Below, piece after piece: positions 26,319-35,560 of a stretch of 64,000 bases of DNA (positions within the stretch are counted from its first letter, which is position 1; each line of letters begins with the position of its first letter). Source of the DNA: Bacillus weihaiensis (GTDB lineage Bacteria > Bacillota > Bacilli > Bacillales > Bacillaceae); contig NZ_CP016020.1 in NCBI RefSeq assembly GCF_001889165.1, positions 558,001 through 622,000 of the forward strand, in the 5' to 3' direction. The position numbers and the translations under genes were made by a program. The notes below the pieces were generated by a model, which searched no databases, was not told the DNA's origin, and saw only the letters and a list, made by a program, of their open reading frames with translations.

Positions 26319-28220
26319 TTGAACCAAAAAGCAATGACTAGTCTGGAATTTAATAAGATCTTATCACTACTTAGTGAGTACGCAATGAGTGAAGGAGCGA
26401 AGCAAAGGGCATTAGAATTAAGACCAATATCAGATGAACAAAAAATAAAAAGGTGGCTGAATGAAACAACAGAGGCAAGTAAAATCGTCGAACGATCATC
26501 AAGTATTCCGGTTCATTCCCTTCATGGGGTTGAGCAAATCGTTAACCTAATAGATAAGGGATATATTCCGACTCCAGATCAGTTTGAATTTTTACATGCC
26601 TTTTTAGACAGTGTGAAAAAAATAAAAAAATTCATGATAAAACAGGAATACCATGCTCCAACGATTAGTTCCTATGCTTATTCACTATATGAACTAGAGG
26701 AATTATCAAATGAGATTATCCGTTGTGTTCGCAATAACCAATTAGATGACTATGCAAGTCGGTTATTAGCTAAAACAAGAAGTAAAATAAGTACCATTGA
26801 GGAAAAGCTTAAAGCAAAATTAGCTCAAATCTTGAAGAAAACAGCGAGTTACTTACAAGAGGGAGTAATAACGGTTAGAAACGGGCGATATACCGTTTCT
26901 GTCAAACATGAATACAAACGAAAATTTCCTGGTACGATTATTGATCAATCAGCAAGTGGTCAAACCGTGTATATGGAACCGAATGAGCTCCAAAGGCTTC
27001 AAGATGAGCTTGCTTATTTGAAAATAGAAGAAGAGCTTGAAGTTCAACGTATTCTCGGTGAATTAACAGAATTAACATCAACATTTAAGCATGAACTACT
27101 CATCAATATAGATGGAATGGTTTCATATGATTTCATCTTTGCTAAAGCAAAGCTTAGTCATTCAATGAAGGCAAATGAAGTCATCATTCATAAGAAAGGT
27201 GGATTCTCTTTTAAAGATGCCAGGCACCCTCTTTTAGGGGAAGCTGCAGTTCCTTTAACGATGACATTAGGGAAAGATTATGATGCCTTAATTATTACTG
27301 GACCCAATACAGGTGGAAAAACGGTGACTATTAAGACTGTCGGACTATTAGTGATGATGGTTCAATCAGGATTACATGTTCCTGCAAGCCCTGAAAGTGA
27401 ATGTAGTATTGTAAAAAATGTGTTTGTCGATATCGGTGATCAGCAAAGTATTGAACATTCACTAAGTACATTTTCATCACATATAACAAATGTCATTGGG
27501 ATTTTGGAGCAAGCTCAAAGAGATACCTTGGTGATTCTTGATGAGATTGGATCAGGAACGGATCCGAGAGAGGGTATGGGATTGGCGGTCTCTATTCTTG
27601 AGCAGCTTTATCAATCTGGTGCGTATTTGTTAGCCACAACACATTATAGTGAAATTAAAGACTTTGCCGAAATGGCACCAGGCTTTGAAAATGGATCAAT
27701 GGATTTTGATCTTGAGTCATTGCAGCCACTGTATAAGCTTCTTATAGGAGAAGGAGGCGAGAGTCAAGCCTTTTCTATAGCGAAGCGACTTGGGATGCCA
27801 GAACACATAATAAATAGAGCCAAAGAGATTTCTTATCAACAGCCTGAAGGAAAACAGCGAATTACACCAAAGATAAAAGAAAAAAGAGAACGAGTAAATG
27901 AGGAAAAAACAGTTAATGGTATGCCACAAATTATGTATAGACCAGGTGATGCTGTTTGGATTCCTCATATGCAAACAAAAGGAATTGTTCAGCAACGTGC
28001 AAATGAAGTGGGAGAGATCGTACTTATTGTAAGGGGTGAGAGAGTAAAACTGAATCATAAACGTGTTAAAACCTTTATTGAAGCAAAAGAATTATATCCA
28101 GAGGAATATGACCTTGATCAGATTTTTGAAGAAAAAGATGTTCGTAAGAAAAAGAAAATCATGAACCGAAAATATGTAGAAGGAATGAGAATTGAGTATA
28201 AAGAAGACGATAATATATGA
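26319..28220 (+). CDS. MutS2-like ATPase lacking the Smr domain
   Basis: 633 residues. It aligns with B. subtilis MutS2 from its first residues (MNQKAMTSLEFNKIL) through the core helices and clamp to the ATPase: Walker A GPNTGGKTV (about 330), DIGDQQSIEHSLSTFSSH, Walker B LVILDEIGSGTDPREG and the H-loop ATTHYSEIK. The clamp/coiled-coil region after the ATPase is much shortened, a KOW-like segment (PGDAVWIPHMQTKGIVQ) remains, and the C-terminal Smr nuclease domain of MutS2 (usual length about 785) is absent. It should bind and hydrolyse ATP, perhaps on DNA or ribosomes, but cannot use Smr cleavage. TTG 26319 is chosen: GGAGG is eight bases upstream and the N-terminus then matches MutS2. Confidence 0.88.
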   Translation: MNQKAMTSLEFNKILSLLSEYAMSEGAKQRALELRPISDEQKIKRWLNETTEASKIVERSSSIPVHSLHGVEQIVNLIDKGYIPTPDQFEFLHAFLDSVKKIKKFMIKQEYHAPTISSYAYSLYELEELSNEIIRCVRNNQLDDYASRLLAKTRSKISTIEEKLKAKLAQILKKTASYLQEGVITVRNGRYTVSVKHEYKRKFPGTIIDQSASGQTVYMEPNELQRLQDELAYLKIEEELEVQRILGELTELTSTFKHELLINIDGMVSYDFIFAKAKLSHSMKANEVIIHKKGGFSFKDARHPLLGEAAVPLTMTLGKDYDALIITGPNTGGKTVTIKTVGLLVMMVQSGLHVPASPESECSIVKNVFVDIGDQQSIEHSLSTFSSHITNVIGILEQAQRDTLVILDEIGSGTDPREGMGLAVSILEQLYQSGAYLLATTHYSEIKDFAEMAPGFENGSMDFDLESLQPLYKLLIGEGGESQAFSIAKRLGMPEHIINRAKEISYQQPEGKQRITPKIKEKRERVNEEKTVNGMPQIMYRPGDAVWIPHMQTKGIVQQRANEVGEIVLIVRGERVKLNHKRVKTFIEAKELYPEEYDLDQIFEEKDVRKKKKIMNRKYVEGMRIEYKEDDNI

Positions 28221-28228
28221 TAAACGAA

Positions 28229-28271
28229 AAAAAAGATCGGCAAACAAAGGAGACGTTTGCCGATCTTTTTT
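28229..28271 (+). terminator. Rho-independent terminator
   Basis: Seventeen-base stem AAAAAAGATCGGCAAAC / GTTTGCCGATCTTTTTT with loop AAAGGAGAC. It ends the MutS2-like gene and, by its A-rich 5' arm, can work on both strands. Confidence 0.95.
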
Positions 28272-28332
28272 CAAAGATATCTGTAGACAATATGATGAGT
28301 GGAGAAGCATCAAGCTGCTAGAAAAAAAAAGT

Positions 28333-28445
28333 TTGTGAAAAACTTCACAAAAAAGTATTGAACTTTTTAGATAAGGGGATTATAATAAAGTCATCAAGTT
28401 GTTGTGAAATACTTCACAAACTATTATGTGAAATGTTTCACATAA
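28333..28445. promoter_or_regulatory. NADH oxidase promoter with three Rex-like palindromes
   Basis: Sites TTGTGAAAAACTTCACAA (28333-28350), TTGTGAAATACTTCACAA (28402-28419) and TTATGTGAAATGTTTCACAT (28424-28443). The first two match the Rex consensus TTGTGAA-N4-TTCACAA. The promoter TTGAAC (28358-28363) - 17 bases - TATAAT (28381-28386) lies between sites one and two. Rex releases DNA when NADH is high, which fits an NADH-consuming enzyme. TGTGA-N6-TCACA is also Crp/Fnr-like, so Fnr or ArcR is an alternative. Confidence 0.8.
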
Positions 28446-28467
28446 TAAAATTCTAGGAGGAACATAT

Positions 28468-29802
28468 ATGATGAAAATTGCTGTGATTGGAAGTACTCAT
28501 GCTGGAACTGCTGCTATTACAAATATGGCAAAGCAATATCCAGATGCAACGATAAATGTTTATGAGAAGAATGATAACGTGTCTTTTTTATCTTGTGGAA
28601 TTGCCTTGCACGTAGGTGGAATTGTAAAAGATCCAAATGGCTTATTCTATAGTTCTCCTGACGAATTAATGAAGCTTGGAGTAAATATGTTCATGCAGCA
28701 TGAGGTAACAAATATTGATGTTGAAAGCAAAACATTGGTAGCGAAAAATCTGATTAATAATGAAATTGTAGAAGATACGTTTGATAAATTGGTGTTAACA
28801 ACGGGATCTTGGCCTGTCATCCCTCCAATTGAAGGAATTTTAATGAAAAATGTATTATTATGTAAAAACTTTCATCATGCAAATACAATTATAGATAAAG
28901 CAAAAACGGCTGAAAGAATTGTCGTAGTTGGTGCGGGGTATATTGGGATTGAATTAGTTGAAGCCTTCGAAATGAGTGGGAAGGACGTAACGTTAATAGA
29001 TGGTGAAGAGCGAATCTTAAGTAAGTATTTAGATGAATCTTTTACGGATGTTTTAGAGGAAGATTTTAAAAATCGAGGAGTTAAGCTAGCATTAGGTGAA
29101 TCTGTTACAAGGTTTAAAGGTGTAGAAAACAAAGTAACTGCTGTAGAAACATCAAAAGGATTATATGAAGCAGACCTTGTTATCTTATGTATTGGATTCA
29201 AGCCGAATACCGATCTTGTTAAAGGTCAGATTGACATGCTCGAAAATGGAGCAATTAAGGTCGATGACTATATGAGAACAAGTAACAAAGATGTTTTTGC
29301 GGCTGGTGATAGCTGTGCGATTCGTTATAATCCTACAGGTGAGCATGCTTATATTCCACTAGCAACAAATGCCGTAAGAATGGGGACACTTGTAGCAAAA
29401 AACCTATTAAAGCCAACAATACGTTATATGGGAACTCAAGGTACTTCAGGTATTAAAATCTATGACCAAAACATCGCTACGACAGGATTAACTGAAACGA
29501 CGGCATTACGTATGGGTATGAATGTGAAAAGTATCACAATATATGAGCATGATCGACCAGAGTTCATGCCAACTTATGAGGATATTCAACTTAAGGTTGT
29601 TTACGAGGAAGACACAAAACGGATTGTGGGAGCACAGGTAATGTCTAAGGTCGATGTTACACAATCAATTAATACGCTCTCAGTTTGTATCCAAAATAAT
29701 ATGACAACAGAAGAACTTGGGTTTGTTGATTTCTTCTTCCAACCACATTATAACAAGCCGTGGAACTTTTTAAACCAAGCTGGATTACAAGCGATGTCTT
29801 AA
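28468..29802 (+). CDS. nox: NADH oxidase (water-forming type), flavin disulfide reductase family
   Basis: 444-residue FAD enzyme that would oxidise NADH with oxygen, regenerating NAD+ in the cytoplasm. The N-terminal FAD motif is IAVIGSTHAGTAAI with conserved His11. The redox cysteine is Cys43 in SFLSCGIALHVGG, the pattern of H2O-forming Nox. The NAD-binding motif is VVGAGYIGIELVEAF, the second FAD segment is DVFAAGDSCAI, and the dimerisation domain is complete. CoA-disulfide reductase is a close relative, but that family usually has SFANCGLPY-type sequence at the cysteine. Ribosome binding site AGGAGG. Regulation by Rex is likely from the three operators upstream. Confidence 0.88.
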   Translation: MMKIAVIGSTHAGTAAITNMAKQYPDATINVYEKNDNVSFLSCGIALHVGGIVKDPNGLFYSSPDELMKLGVNMFMQHEVTNIDVESKTLVAKNLINNEIVEDTFDKLVLTTGSWPVIPPIEGILMKNVLLCKNFHHANTIIDKAKTAERIVVVGAGYIGIELVEAFEMSGKDVTLIDGEERILSKYLDESFTDVLEEDFKNRGVKLALGESVTRFKGVENKVTAVETSKGLYEADLVILCIGFKPNTDLVKGQIDMLENGAIKVDDYMRTSNKDVFAAGDSCAIRYNPTGEHAYIPLATNAVRMGTLVAKNLLKPTIRYMGTQGTSGIKIYDQNIATTGLTETTALRMGMNVKSITIYEHDRPEFMPTYEDIQLKVVYEEDTKRIVGAQVMSKVDVTQSINTLSVCIQNNMTTEELGFVDFFFQPHYNKPWNFLNQAGLQAMS

Positions 29803-29875
29803 GGTGTAAGCTGGCTGTTGTAAAAACAGGTAGTATGAAAAAATGAAAATACTTGGAAAAGATAGAAACACCTCC

Positions 29876-29907
29876 AGCGTGAATTCATTTTGAATTCACG
29901 CTTTTTA
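29876..29907 (+). terminator. Rho-independent terminator after nox
   Basis: Perfect twelve-base stem AGCGTGAATTCA / TGAATTCACGCT, loop TTT, tail TTTTATT. Confidence 0.92.
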
Positions 29908-30062
29908 TTGAGATTATAACAAGTTGAAAAAGTAACCAAAAATTAAAGTGGAGAGAGTTCGTTCGGTAAATAAGGTGCCTATCAACAAAAAGTATATCGC
30001 TTTCTAAAATCCAAAAAAAGCCATACAATAGAAAGGTAGTTTATTTTTCGGAGGTGTGTGAA

Positions 30063-31448
30063 TTGGATTATCGAATTGAAAAAGATACAATGGGAGAAAT
30101 TCAAGTACCAGCTGATAAGTATTGGGGAGCACAAACTCAACGAAGTAAGCAGAACTTTAAAATTGGTCATGAAAAAATGCCAGTAGAAGTAATCAATGGA
30201 TTTGCCATTTTAAAGAGAAGTGCAGCATTAGTTAATGAGGCACTTGGCAAATTACATAAGAATAAAGCCGAGGCAATTGTGAAAGCTTGTGATGACATCA
30301 TTGGAGGAAAGTTAGCGGATCATTTTCCTTTAGTTGTTTGGCAAACAGGAAGTGGAACGCAAAGTAACATGAATGTAAATGAAGTTGTAGCAAGACGTGC
30401 CAATGAATGGCTTAAAGAGCAGAATCTTGAAGTAACGATTCACCCTAATGACGATGTAAATATGAGTCAAAGCTCAAATGATACATTTCCTACAGCTATG
30501 CATATTGCAGGAGTCATAGCACTGCATTCGAAGCTGTTTCCAGCAATTGATAAACTTGCTGATACACTCGATCAAAAAGTAGAACAATTTAAAGATATAG
30601 TAAAAATTGGTCGTACACATCTACAGGATGCAACGCCGTTAACATTAGGGCAAGAAATTAGCGGCTGGTCTCACATGCTTCATCAAACGAAGAAGATGCT
30701 TACTGAATCGGCTACCTATATGCATCATCTGGCGATAGGTGGGACTGCAGTGGGAACAGGTATTAATGCTCACCCGGAGTTTGGAGATAGAGTGGCGAAA
30801 GAAATTAGTCGCTTTACAAAAATAGAATTTATCTCGTCACAAAATAAATTTCATGCTTTAACGAGTCATGATGAAACGGTCTATGTCCATGGAGCTTTAA
30901 AAGCATTAGCGGCAAATACGATGAAGATTGCGAATGATGTCCGTTGGTTAGCAAGTGGTCCTCGCTGTGGGATTGGGGAAATCACCATTCCAGAAAATGA
31001 ACCAGGTAGCTCAATCATGCCTGGTAAGGTGAACCCTACTCAAAGTGAAGCCTTAACGATGGTAGCAGCACAAGTAATGGGAAATGATGCAACAATTGGG
31101 TTTGCTGCTAGCCAAGGGAATTTCGAACTGAATGTATTTAAACCTGTGATTATTTATAATTTCCTTCAATCTGTCCAGCTGTTGTCTGACGCAATGGTTT
31201 CCTTTAATGATCATTGTGCTGTAGGAATTGAAGCAAATCTTCCTGTCATTGAAGGGTATGTAAAGGACTCGCTTATGCTCGTAACCGCATTAAACCCTCA
31301 TATTGGGTATGAAAATGCTGCGAAAATTGCAAAGTTAGCACATAAGGAGGGTCTCACGCTTAAGCAAGCGGCTGTTTTGCTTAAATTACTTACTGAAGAG
31401 CAATTTGATGAATATGTGAAACCAGAAACAATGACATATCCTAAATAA
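30063..31448 (+). CDS. fumC: Class II fumarate hydratase
   Basis: 461-residue iron-independent fumarase of the citric acid cycle, fumarate to malate. It carries the three superfamily regions: [29 protein letters not shown] and the loop signature [15 protein letters not shown] with the catalytic serine. It matches B. subtilis FumC nearly throughout ([12 protein letters not shown] at the start). TTG 30063 is taken as start because CGGAGG lies eight bases before it; the upstream GTG at 30054 overlaps that ribosome binding site. It appears monocistronic and is followed by a terminator shared with the convergent cssS gene. Confidence 0.97.
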   Translation: MDYRIEKDTMGEIQVPADKYWGAQTQRSKQNFKIGHEKMPVEVINGFAILKRSAALVNEALGKLHKNKAEAIVKACDDIIGGKLADHFPLVVWQTGSGTQSNMNVNEVVARRANEWLKEQNLEVTIHPNDDVNMSQSSNDTFPTAMHIAGVIALHSKLFPAIDKLADTLDQKVEQFKDIVKIGRTHLQDATPLTLGQEISGWSHMLHQTKKMLTESATYMHHLAIGGTAVGTGINAHPEFGDRVAKEISRFTKIEFISSQNKFHALTSHDETVYVHGALKALAANTMKIANDVRWLASGPRCGIGEITIPENEPGSSIMPGKVNPTQSEALTMVAAQVMGNDATIGFAASQGNFELNVFKPVIIYNFLQSVQLLSDAMVSFNDHCAVGIEANLPVIEGYVKDSLMLVTALNPHIGYENAAKIAKLAHKEGLTLKQAAVLLKLLTEEQFDEYVKPETMTYPK

Positions 31449-31550
31449 GCAAAGGCTCTTCCTTAAGATTTGTTGCTATATCATCATCATTCACACGTAA
31501 TCCTGAGGTAAGTAAGATAGAAAAGAGCTGCTCTACTTATATAGAAAAGT
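31449..31550. repeat. Degenerate dispersed repeat (family D), copy 1
   Basis: Pattern GGCTCTT...TTTGTTGCTAT...TCATCATTCACA...GTAAG...AAAAGAGCT...TATATAGA. Related sequences lie at about 33735-33815, 39145-39265 and 43022-43150. Identity is low between copies, so the edges are approximate. Confidence 0.45.
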
Positions 31551-31557
31551 TTGAGTG

Positions 31558-31599
31558 AAAAAGGTCTGGTTCGTCATATAGACGCTATCAGACCTTTTT
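31558..31599. terminator. Bidirectional terminator between fumC and cssS
   Basis: Perfect eleven-base stem AAAAAGGTCTG / CAGACCTTTTT, 20-base loop. T-runs exist on both strands, in keeping with two convergent genes. Confidence 0.88.
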
Positions 31600-31616
31600 C
31601 ATTCATCGTCTAATCC

Positions 31617-32936
31617 CTACTTCGGAATGTCAATATAAAAAGCAGCACCGTTGTTTTCATTGATGGCACGTACTTTTGCTTCATGCAAATCTGCTATTCG
31701 TTTCACAATATTCAAGCCTAACCCAAATTCTCCATTATTTCCTTTTTGGAATGGTTCGAACAATTTATCTAAAACACTCTCATCGATTGTTGGACCGTCA
31801 TTCCAGATGCGCAAAACCCAGTAATGATTGTAGTCAGTTAGTGAGAGAGTAATATATTGTTTACTATAGCGGAGAGCATTTTCTACTAAATTTTCGATCA
31901 GTTTTTCCCATTGCTCAGAATCTCCTATAATTGTTGCTTCCTGAATAGTAAGCTCCCACTCCAGCTGAGGGCGGGCCCATTTAATTCTCTCTACTTCATC
32001 CATAAGAAGTTGATCTAATTGAAAGGGTGATTTTATAGGTTTTCGTGTTGAAAGAAAATCCAGCTTTGTTAAGTAGAGTAAATCTTTGATTTTTTTCTCC
32101 AGCTTCTCCGATTCCTCCTGAATAACTTCCATTGTATGAGGTAAATCTCCTTTTGGGAAAATACCATCTTGAACAGACTGAGCATATCCTCTAATGACCA
32201 TGACAGGGGTTTTTAAGTCATGTGAAATATTTTGTAGCAAGGTTTGCTGTGCTTCATCTTTACGAACGAGCTGCTTGCGCATCGTTTCAATGGTTTGCCC
32301 AAGCTTGCCTATCTCGTCTTTGCGATCAACTTCAACAGGCTCATGCCAAGCTTGTTCAGAAATATTTGTAACATGTTTTTCTAATTGAACGAGGGGCTTG
32401 GACAAATAACGAGCGAGCCAGATAGAAGGAATCCAACTGAATAAAAAGACAATAAGCATCACGATCATTAGCTGTCGAAATAATGTGAAAACAAGATCGT
32501 TTCGATAAGAATCCCATGAGTACGATAATAAAAAGCTTGGCTCACCATTTACAATAATTTTTCGGATAACATAAAAGAGCGTTTGATTTTGTAAATTCTT
32601 TTCATACCGTTCAACAGAGTTTTCTTGATTTGCGGCTAATAATTGAGTTTGTGTAATAAAATCCTTAGGAAGTTCCTCGGAATAAAGGTAATAGCGACTT
32701 TGGATAGGAACAACTAAATGATCAACAGATCGGTCCTTTTGGTTTTCATTTTTTAAGGCACTTGGGTTACCATATTCAGTTAGAACAAGTTGTTCATTTT
32801 CAATTGTTTTATAAATTTCATTTGTGAAAAAACTACGTAACGTAGTAGGAAATAGGAAAAGAAGTAATAAAGAGATGACGAGTAAAATTCCAGAGAACAC
32901 GAGCCAAATTTGAAAGGCTAATGGTTTATTTTTCAT
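31617..32936 (-). CDS. cssS: Secretion-stress sensor kinase CssS
   Basis: 439-residue membrane histidine kinase that senses misfolded proteins at the membrane-wall interface and phosphorylates CssR. It matches B. subtilis CssS in every region (MKNKPLAFQIWLVFSGILL at the start). Layout: helix 1 (about 9-29), an extracellular sensor of about 130 residues, helix 2 (about 163-185), HAMP (PLVQLEKHVTNISEQAW...DRKDEIGKLG), HisKA with LLQNISHDLKTPVMVIRGYAQS and the ATPase with LIENLVENALRYS and GEFGLGLNIVKRI. It overlaps cssR by the ATGA junction. It is likely autoregulated by CssR, and its target htrA lies divergently next to it. Confidence 0.95.
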   Translation of the reverse strand: MKNKPLAFQIWLVFSGILLVISLLLLFLFPTTLRSFFTNEIYKTIENEQLVLTEYGNPSALKNENQKDRSVDHLVVPIQSRYYLYSEELPKDFITQTQLLAANQENSVERYEKNLQNQTLFYVIRKIIVNGEPSFLLSYSWDSYRNDLVFTLFRQLMIVMLIVFLFSWIPSIWLARYLSKPLVQLEKHVTNISEQAWHEPVEVDRKDEIGKLGQTIETMRKQLVRKDEAQQTLLQNISHDLKTPVMVIRGYAQSVQDGIFPKGDLPHTMEVIQEESEKLEKKIKDLLYLTKLDFLSTRKPIKSPFQLDQLLMDEVERIKWARPQLEWELTIQEATIIGDSEQWEKLIENLVENALRYSKQYITLSLTDYNHYWVLRIWNDGPTIDESVLDKLFEPFQKGNNGEFGLGLNIVKRIADLHEAKVRAINENNGAAFYIDIPK

Positions 32937-33601
32937 CCCTTTAACATCCTATAGCCAAATCCGTAGATGGTCTCAAGCTTTAGTTCTGGCATTTTTTTTC
33001 GGAGCCTTCGAACAAGATCATCGACTACTCGATCTGTACCAAAATAATCATCTCCCCATAGATTTGCTAAAATTTGTTCTCTTGAAAATGCCTGACCCTG
33101 ATTATGCAGAAACAGCTGTAAGAGATCGAATTCTTTAGACGTAAGATTTACTTCTTCTCCCTCTAAATAGACGAGCCGTACCTGTTCATCAATGGTATAA
33201 GGGGGAAGGATTGTTATTGCTTGCTTCTCATGTTCTCCGTAAGTTCGAGATAAAAGCTTTTGTGCACGTATGATTAATTCTCTTGGTAGAAAAGGCTTCG
33301 AAATATAATCATCGCTCCCAAGCTCTAATCCTAGTACGCGATCAATATCGGCATCACGTGCAGAAATAAAGATAACTGGAACCTCAGGAGTTTTAGCTTT
33401 GATTTCTCGGATGAGCTGATAGCCGTCAACATCAGGCAGCATAATGTCTAAAATCCATATATGAGGGGGCTCGTTCATTAGGTTCCTTGCTTCTGCACCA
33501 GTCATACTAGAGGTAACCGTCCAGCCCTCGTTTTTTAAGTACATGGTTAATAATTCATTTAAATTCTTCTCATCCTCTACTAAATAAACGCGAAAACTCA
33601 A
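32933..33601 (-). CDS. cssR: Secretion-stress response regulator CssR
   Basis: 222-residue OmpR/PhoB-type regulator that activates htrA-type protease genes. The receiver domain has the acidic pocket in LVEDEKN, the phospho-acceptor Asp in WILDIMLPDVDGY, and the switch Lys in YISKPFLPREL. The winged helix has LTSKEFDLLQLFL and FGTDRVVDDLVRRLRKKMPELKLETIYGFGYRM. The last block is nearly identical to B. subtilis CssR. TTG 33601 is preferred to GTG 33610, because GAGGAA is then nine bases upstream and the N-terminus (MSFRVYLVEDE) matches. It is the first gene of the cssRS operon. Confidence 0.95.
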   Translation of the reverse strand: MSFRVYLVEDEKNLNELLTMYLKNEGWTVTSSMTGAEARNLMNEPPHIWILDIMLPDVDGYQLIREIKAKTPEVPVIFISARDADIDRVLGLELGSDDYISKPFLPRELIIRAQKLLSRTYGEHEKQAITILPPYTIDEQVRLVYLEGEEVNLTSKEFDLLQLFLHNQGQAFSREQILANLWGDDYFGTDRVVDDLVRRLRKKMPELKLETIYGFGYRMLKG

Positions 33602-33657
33602 GTGAAACACTTCCTCTCTTCGTATTTATTATACAATGTCCAATTTGTTCCGTTGTT

Positions 33658-33690
33658 TTTTTTCACAATTTCCCACAATTCTTTCATTTT
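33658..33690. promoter_or_regulatory. Candidate CssR binding repeats
   Basis: TTTTCACA (33660-33667), TTTCCCACA (33669-33677) and TTTCAT follow each other at about ten-base spacing in the divergent cssR-htrA space. The B. subtilis htrA and htrB promoters carry repeated TTTTCACA-type octamers recognised through CssRS. A TATAAT for cssR lies between this and the cssR start. Confidence 0.5.
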
Positions 33691-33734
33691 TCTCCCAAAC
33701 TCTTTTTGTATTCTTACCTTAAGCAAAAGGCGTT

Positions 33735-33815
33735 TCTCATCCACTTTGTTGCTATTTTCGATTCATTTCAAAGAATATAGTCATCATTCACACATAATAC
33801 CCAGTGGAGAATTCT
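33735..33815. repeat. Degenerate dispersed repeat (family D), copy 2
   Basis: TTTGTTGCTATTTTC...TCATCATTCACACATAAT pattern, truncated compared with copies 1 and 3. It lies within the cssR-htrA intergenic space. Confidence 0.4.
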
Positions 33816-33876
33816 GTACGTGGGACTTTAACAATCTATACAAAAAGCCTAGCAATAAGACAAGGAGTTAAGAGAT

Positions 33877-33960
33877 ATGAGAGCACTTCTATTTACGGGT
33901 ATTTCATTACTATTTATTTTAATTATCATTGGTGGATTTGTCGTTTCACAAGGAGCATAA
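33877..33960 (+). CDS. 27-residue single-helix membrane peptide upstream of htrA
   Basis: ATG at 33877 is preceded by AAGGAG with nine-base spacing. The peptide is Arg/Ala start, then one hydrophobic segment (LLFTGISLLFILIIIGGFVV) and a short SQGA end. It stops 42 bases before htrA on the same strand and would be co-transcribed. Not recognised. Small membrane peptides next to membrane proteases are sometimes adaptors or substrates, which is only a possibility here. Conservation across relatives would decide. Confidence 0.5.
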   Translation: MRALLFTGISLLFILIIIGGFVVSQGA

Positions 33961-34002
33961 AACAGAAAACACATCATTTATGACAAGTAGGAGGAATATG
34001 AA

Positions 34003-35247
34003 ATGGGTTATTACGATGAAACAGATAGTACAAGAGAAAAAACAAAAGAGCGTAAATCATTGAGACCAATTTTCTCATCTATAATTAGTGGAGTAGTTGG
34101 TGGGGCACTAGTCCTTGGCGTAACAACCTATACAAACCAAACCCCTGATCAGGTGAGTGTGACAAATCATGATAAGGCAGTAGAAACGGTGACGCAAAGC
34201 CAAAGTTCAAGCTCTGACAATACACCAACACAACCTGTTTCTCTTAGTACTAATTCTATCGCTGATATTGTCGATGCGCTATCACCAGGGATTGTAGGTA
34301 TCACGAATTTACAAGCTGCTACTAGCAATCCATTTAGCAGGAGCCAAAGTGACAGTCAGAGTGTAGAAGCAGGAACTGGGTCTGGTTTTATCTTTAAAAA
34401 AGAAGGGGATATTGAGTACATCTTAACGAATAATCATGTAATTGAAGGAGCACAAAATATTGAAGTGACCTTGCATGATGGGAAAAAGGTTTCCGGTGAA
34501 CTAGTTGGAGCTGATGCCCTAACAGATATAGCCGTCTTAAAAATAGAAGCGCAGGAGAACACCGTCGTTGCTAATCTTGGAGATTCCTCTTCATTACGTA
34601 CAGGGGAAGATGTCATTGCAATCGGTAACCCGTTAGGTGAAGAATTCTCACGTACTGTCACTCAGGGAATTGTTAGTGGAATAGACCGCACCATTGATGT
34701 AACAACATCAGAAGGAGATTGGGCTCTAAATGTCATTCAAACAGACGCAGCGATTAATCCAGGGAATAGTGGTGGTCCGTTAATTAATATGAACGGAGAA
34801 GTGATTGGCATCAATAGTCTGAAAATAAGTCAAAGTGGTGTGGAAGGGTTAGGCTTTGCCATTCCGAGTAACGATGTTCTTCCAATAGCAGAGGAATTAA
34901 TGCAAAATGGAAAAATTCAACGTCCGTTCATCGGTGTTGGGTTAGTAGAGATGAATGAAGTACCAGCCTATTTCTTACAAGAAAATATGAAGCTTCCAGA
35001 AGAAGTAACAGAAGGTGTCATTGTTGGAAATGTGTCTCCTGGCTCACCAGCCGATGAAGCTGGATTAGTCCAACAGGATGTAATAGTAGCATTAGGTGGT
35101 CAAAAGGTGACTAGCTCCAATGATTTAAGAAGAATTCTCTACTCAGAGACAAAGATTGGTGATGAGGTGGAAGTCACACTTTATCGTGGTGGAGAAAAAA
35201 TGACGGTGAATATCACCTTAACAAATCGTGACGCGACAAATGCATAA
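34003..35247 (+). CDS. htrA: HtrA-family serine protease, membrane anchored
   Basis: 414-residue quality-control protease acting outside the membrane. It has a short cytoplasmic N-terminus, one membrane anchor (about residues 22-43), a Ser/Thr/Gln-rich linker, a trypsin-like domain and one PDZ domain (about 315-405, VGLVEMNEVP...GVIVGNVSPGSPADEAGL). The catalytic triad is His145 (TNNHVIEG), Asp175 (LTDIAVL) and Ser256 (NPGNSGGP). It resembles B. subtilis HtrA/HtrB. ATG 34003 is used; GTAGGAGG lies about 10 bases upstream. An ATG at 33998 is out of frame. Divergence from cssRS and the octamer repeats suggest CssR control. Confidence 0.95.
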   Translation: MGYYDETDSTREKTKERKSLRPIFSSIISGVVGGALVLGVTTYTNQTPDQVSVTNHDKAVETVTQSQSSSSDNTPTQPVSLSTNSIADIVDALSPGIVGITNLQAATSNPFSRSQSDSQSVEAGTGSGFIFKKEGDIEYILTNNHVIEGAQNIEVTLHDGKKVSGELVGADALTDIAVLKIEAQENTVVANLGDSSSLRTGEDVIAIGNPLGEEFSRTVTQGIVSGIDRTIDVTTSEGDWALNVIQTDAAINPGNSGGPLINMNGEVIGINSLKISQSGVEGLGFAIPSNDVLPIAEELMQNGKIQRPFIGVGLVEMNEVPAYFLQENMKLPEEVTEGVIVGNVSPGSPADEAGLVQQDVIVALGGQKVTSSNDLRRILYSETKIGDEVEVTLYRGGEKMTVNITLTNRDATNA

Positions 35248-35284
35248 ATAGAACGTTGAACATTGTTACTCTTTATATAGATGA

Positions 35285-35313
35285 AAGCCGCCAAGTAATA
35301 GGATTGGCGGCTT
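35285..35313 (+). terminator. Hairpin after htrA
   Basis: Perfect nine-base stem AAGCCGCCA / TGGCGGCTT, loop of eleven bases, weak T-run. Probable terminator. Confidence 0.65.
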
Positions 35314-35560
35314 AACTTCAATTATCCTTACCTCCGATTATAATTGCTGCAACTAATCATTTCTTACTATGTGTATTAGCGCTAATAGAATGGTTTTACT
35401 TCGCGTAGAACATGAATGAATTTATGTTTTTTGGAGGGCTAATTTTAGCTATAGATCTGTTATATTTTATAGGGGGGCAGTCTTAATGACTGCATTATGT
35501 TTAAAACACCATTTAAGCAATTTTGAAGAAAATATAGTAATAGTATGATAGGAGAGAAAT

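Noticed and set aside
35412-35486. 24-codon hydrophobic frame before the alpha/beta hydrolase
   Set aside because: No ribosome binding site before the ATG and no family resemblance; probably chance.
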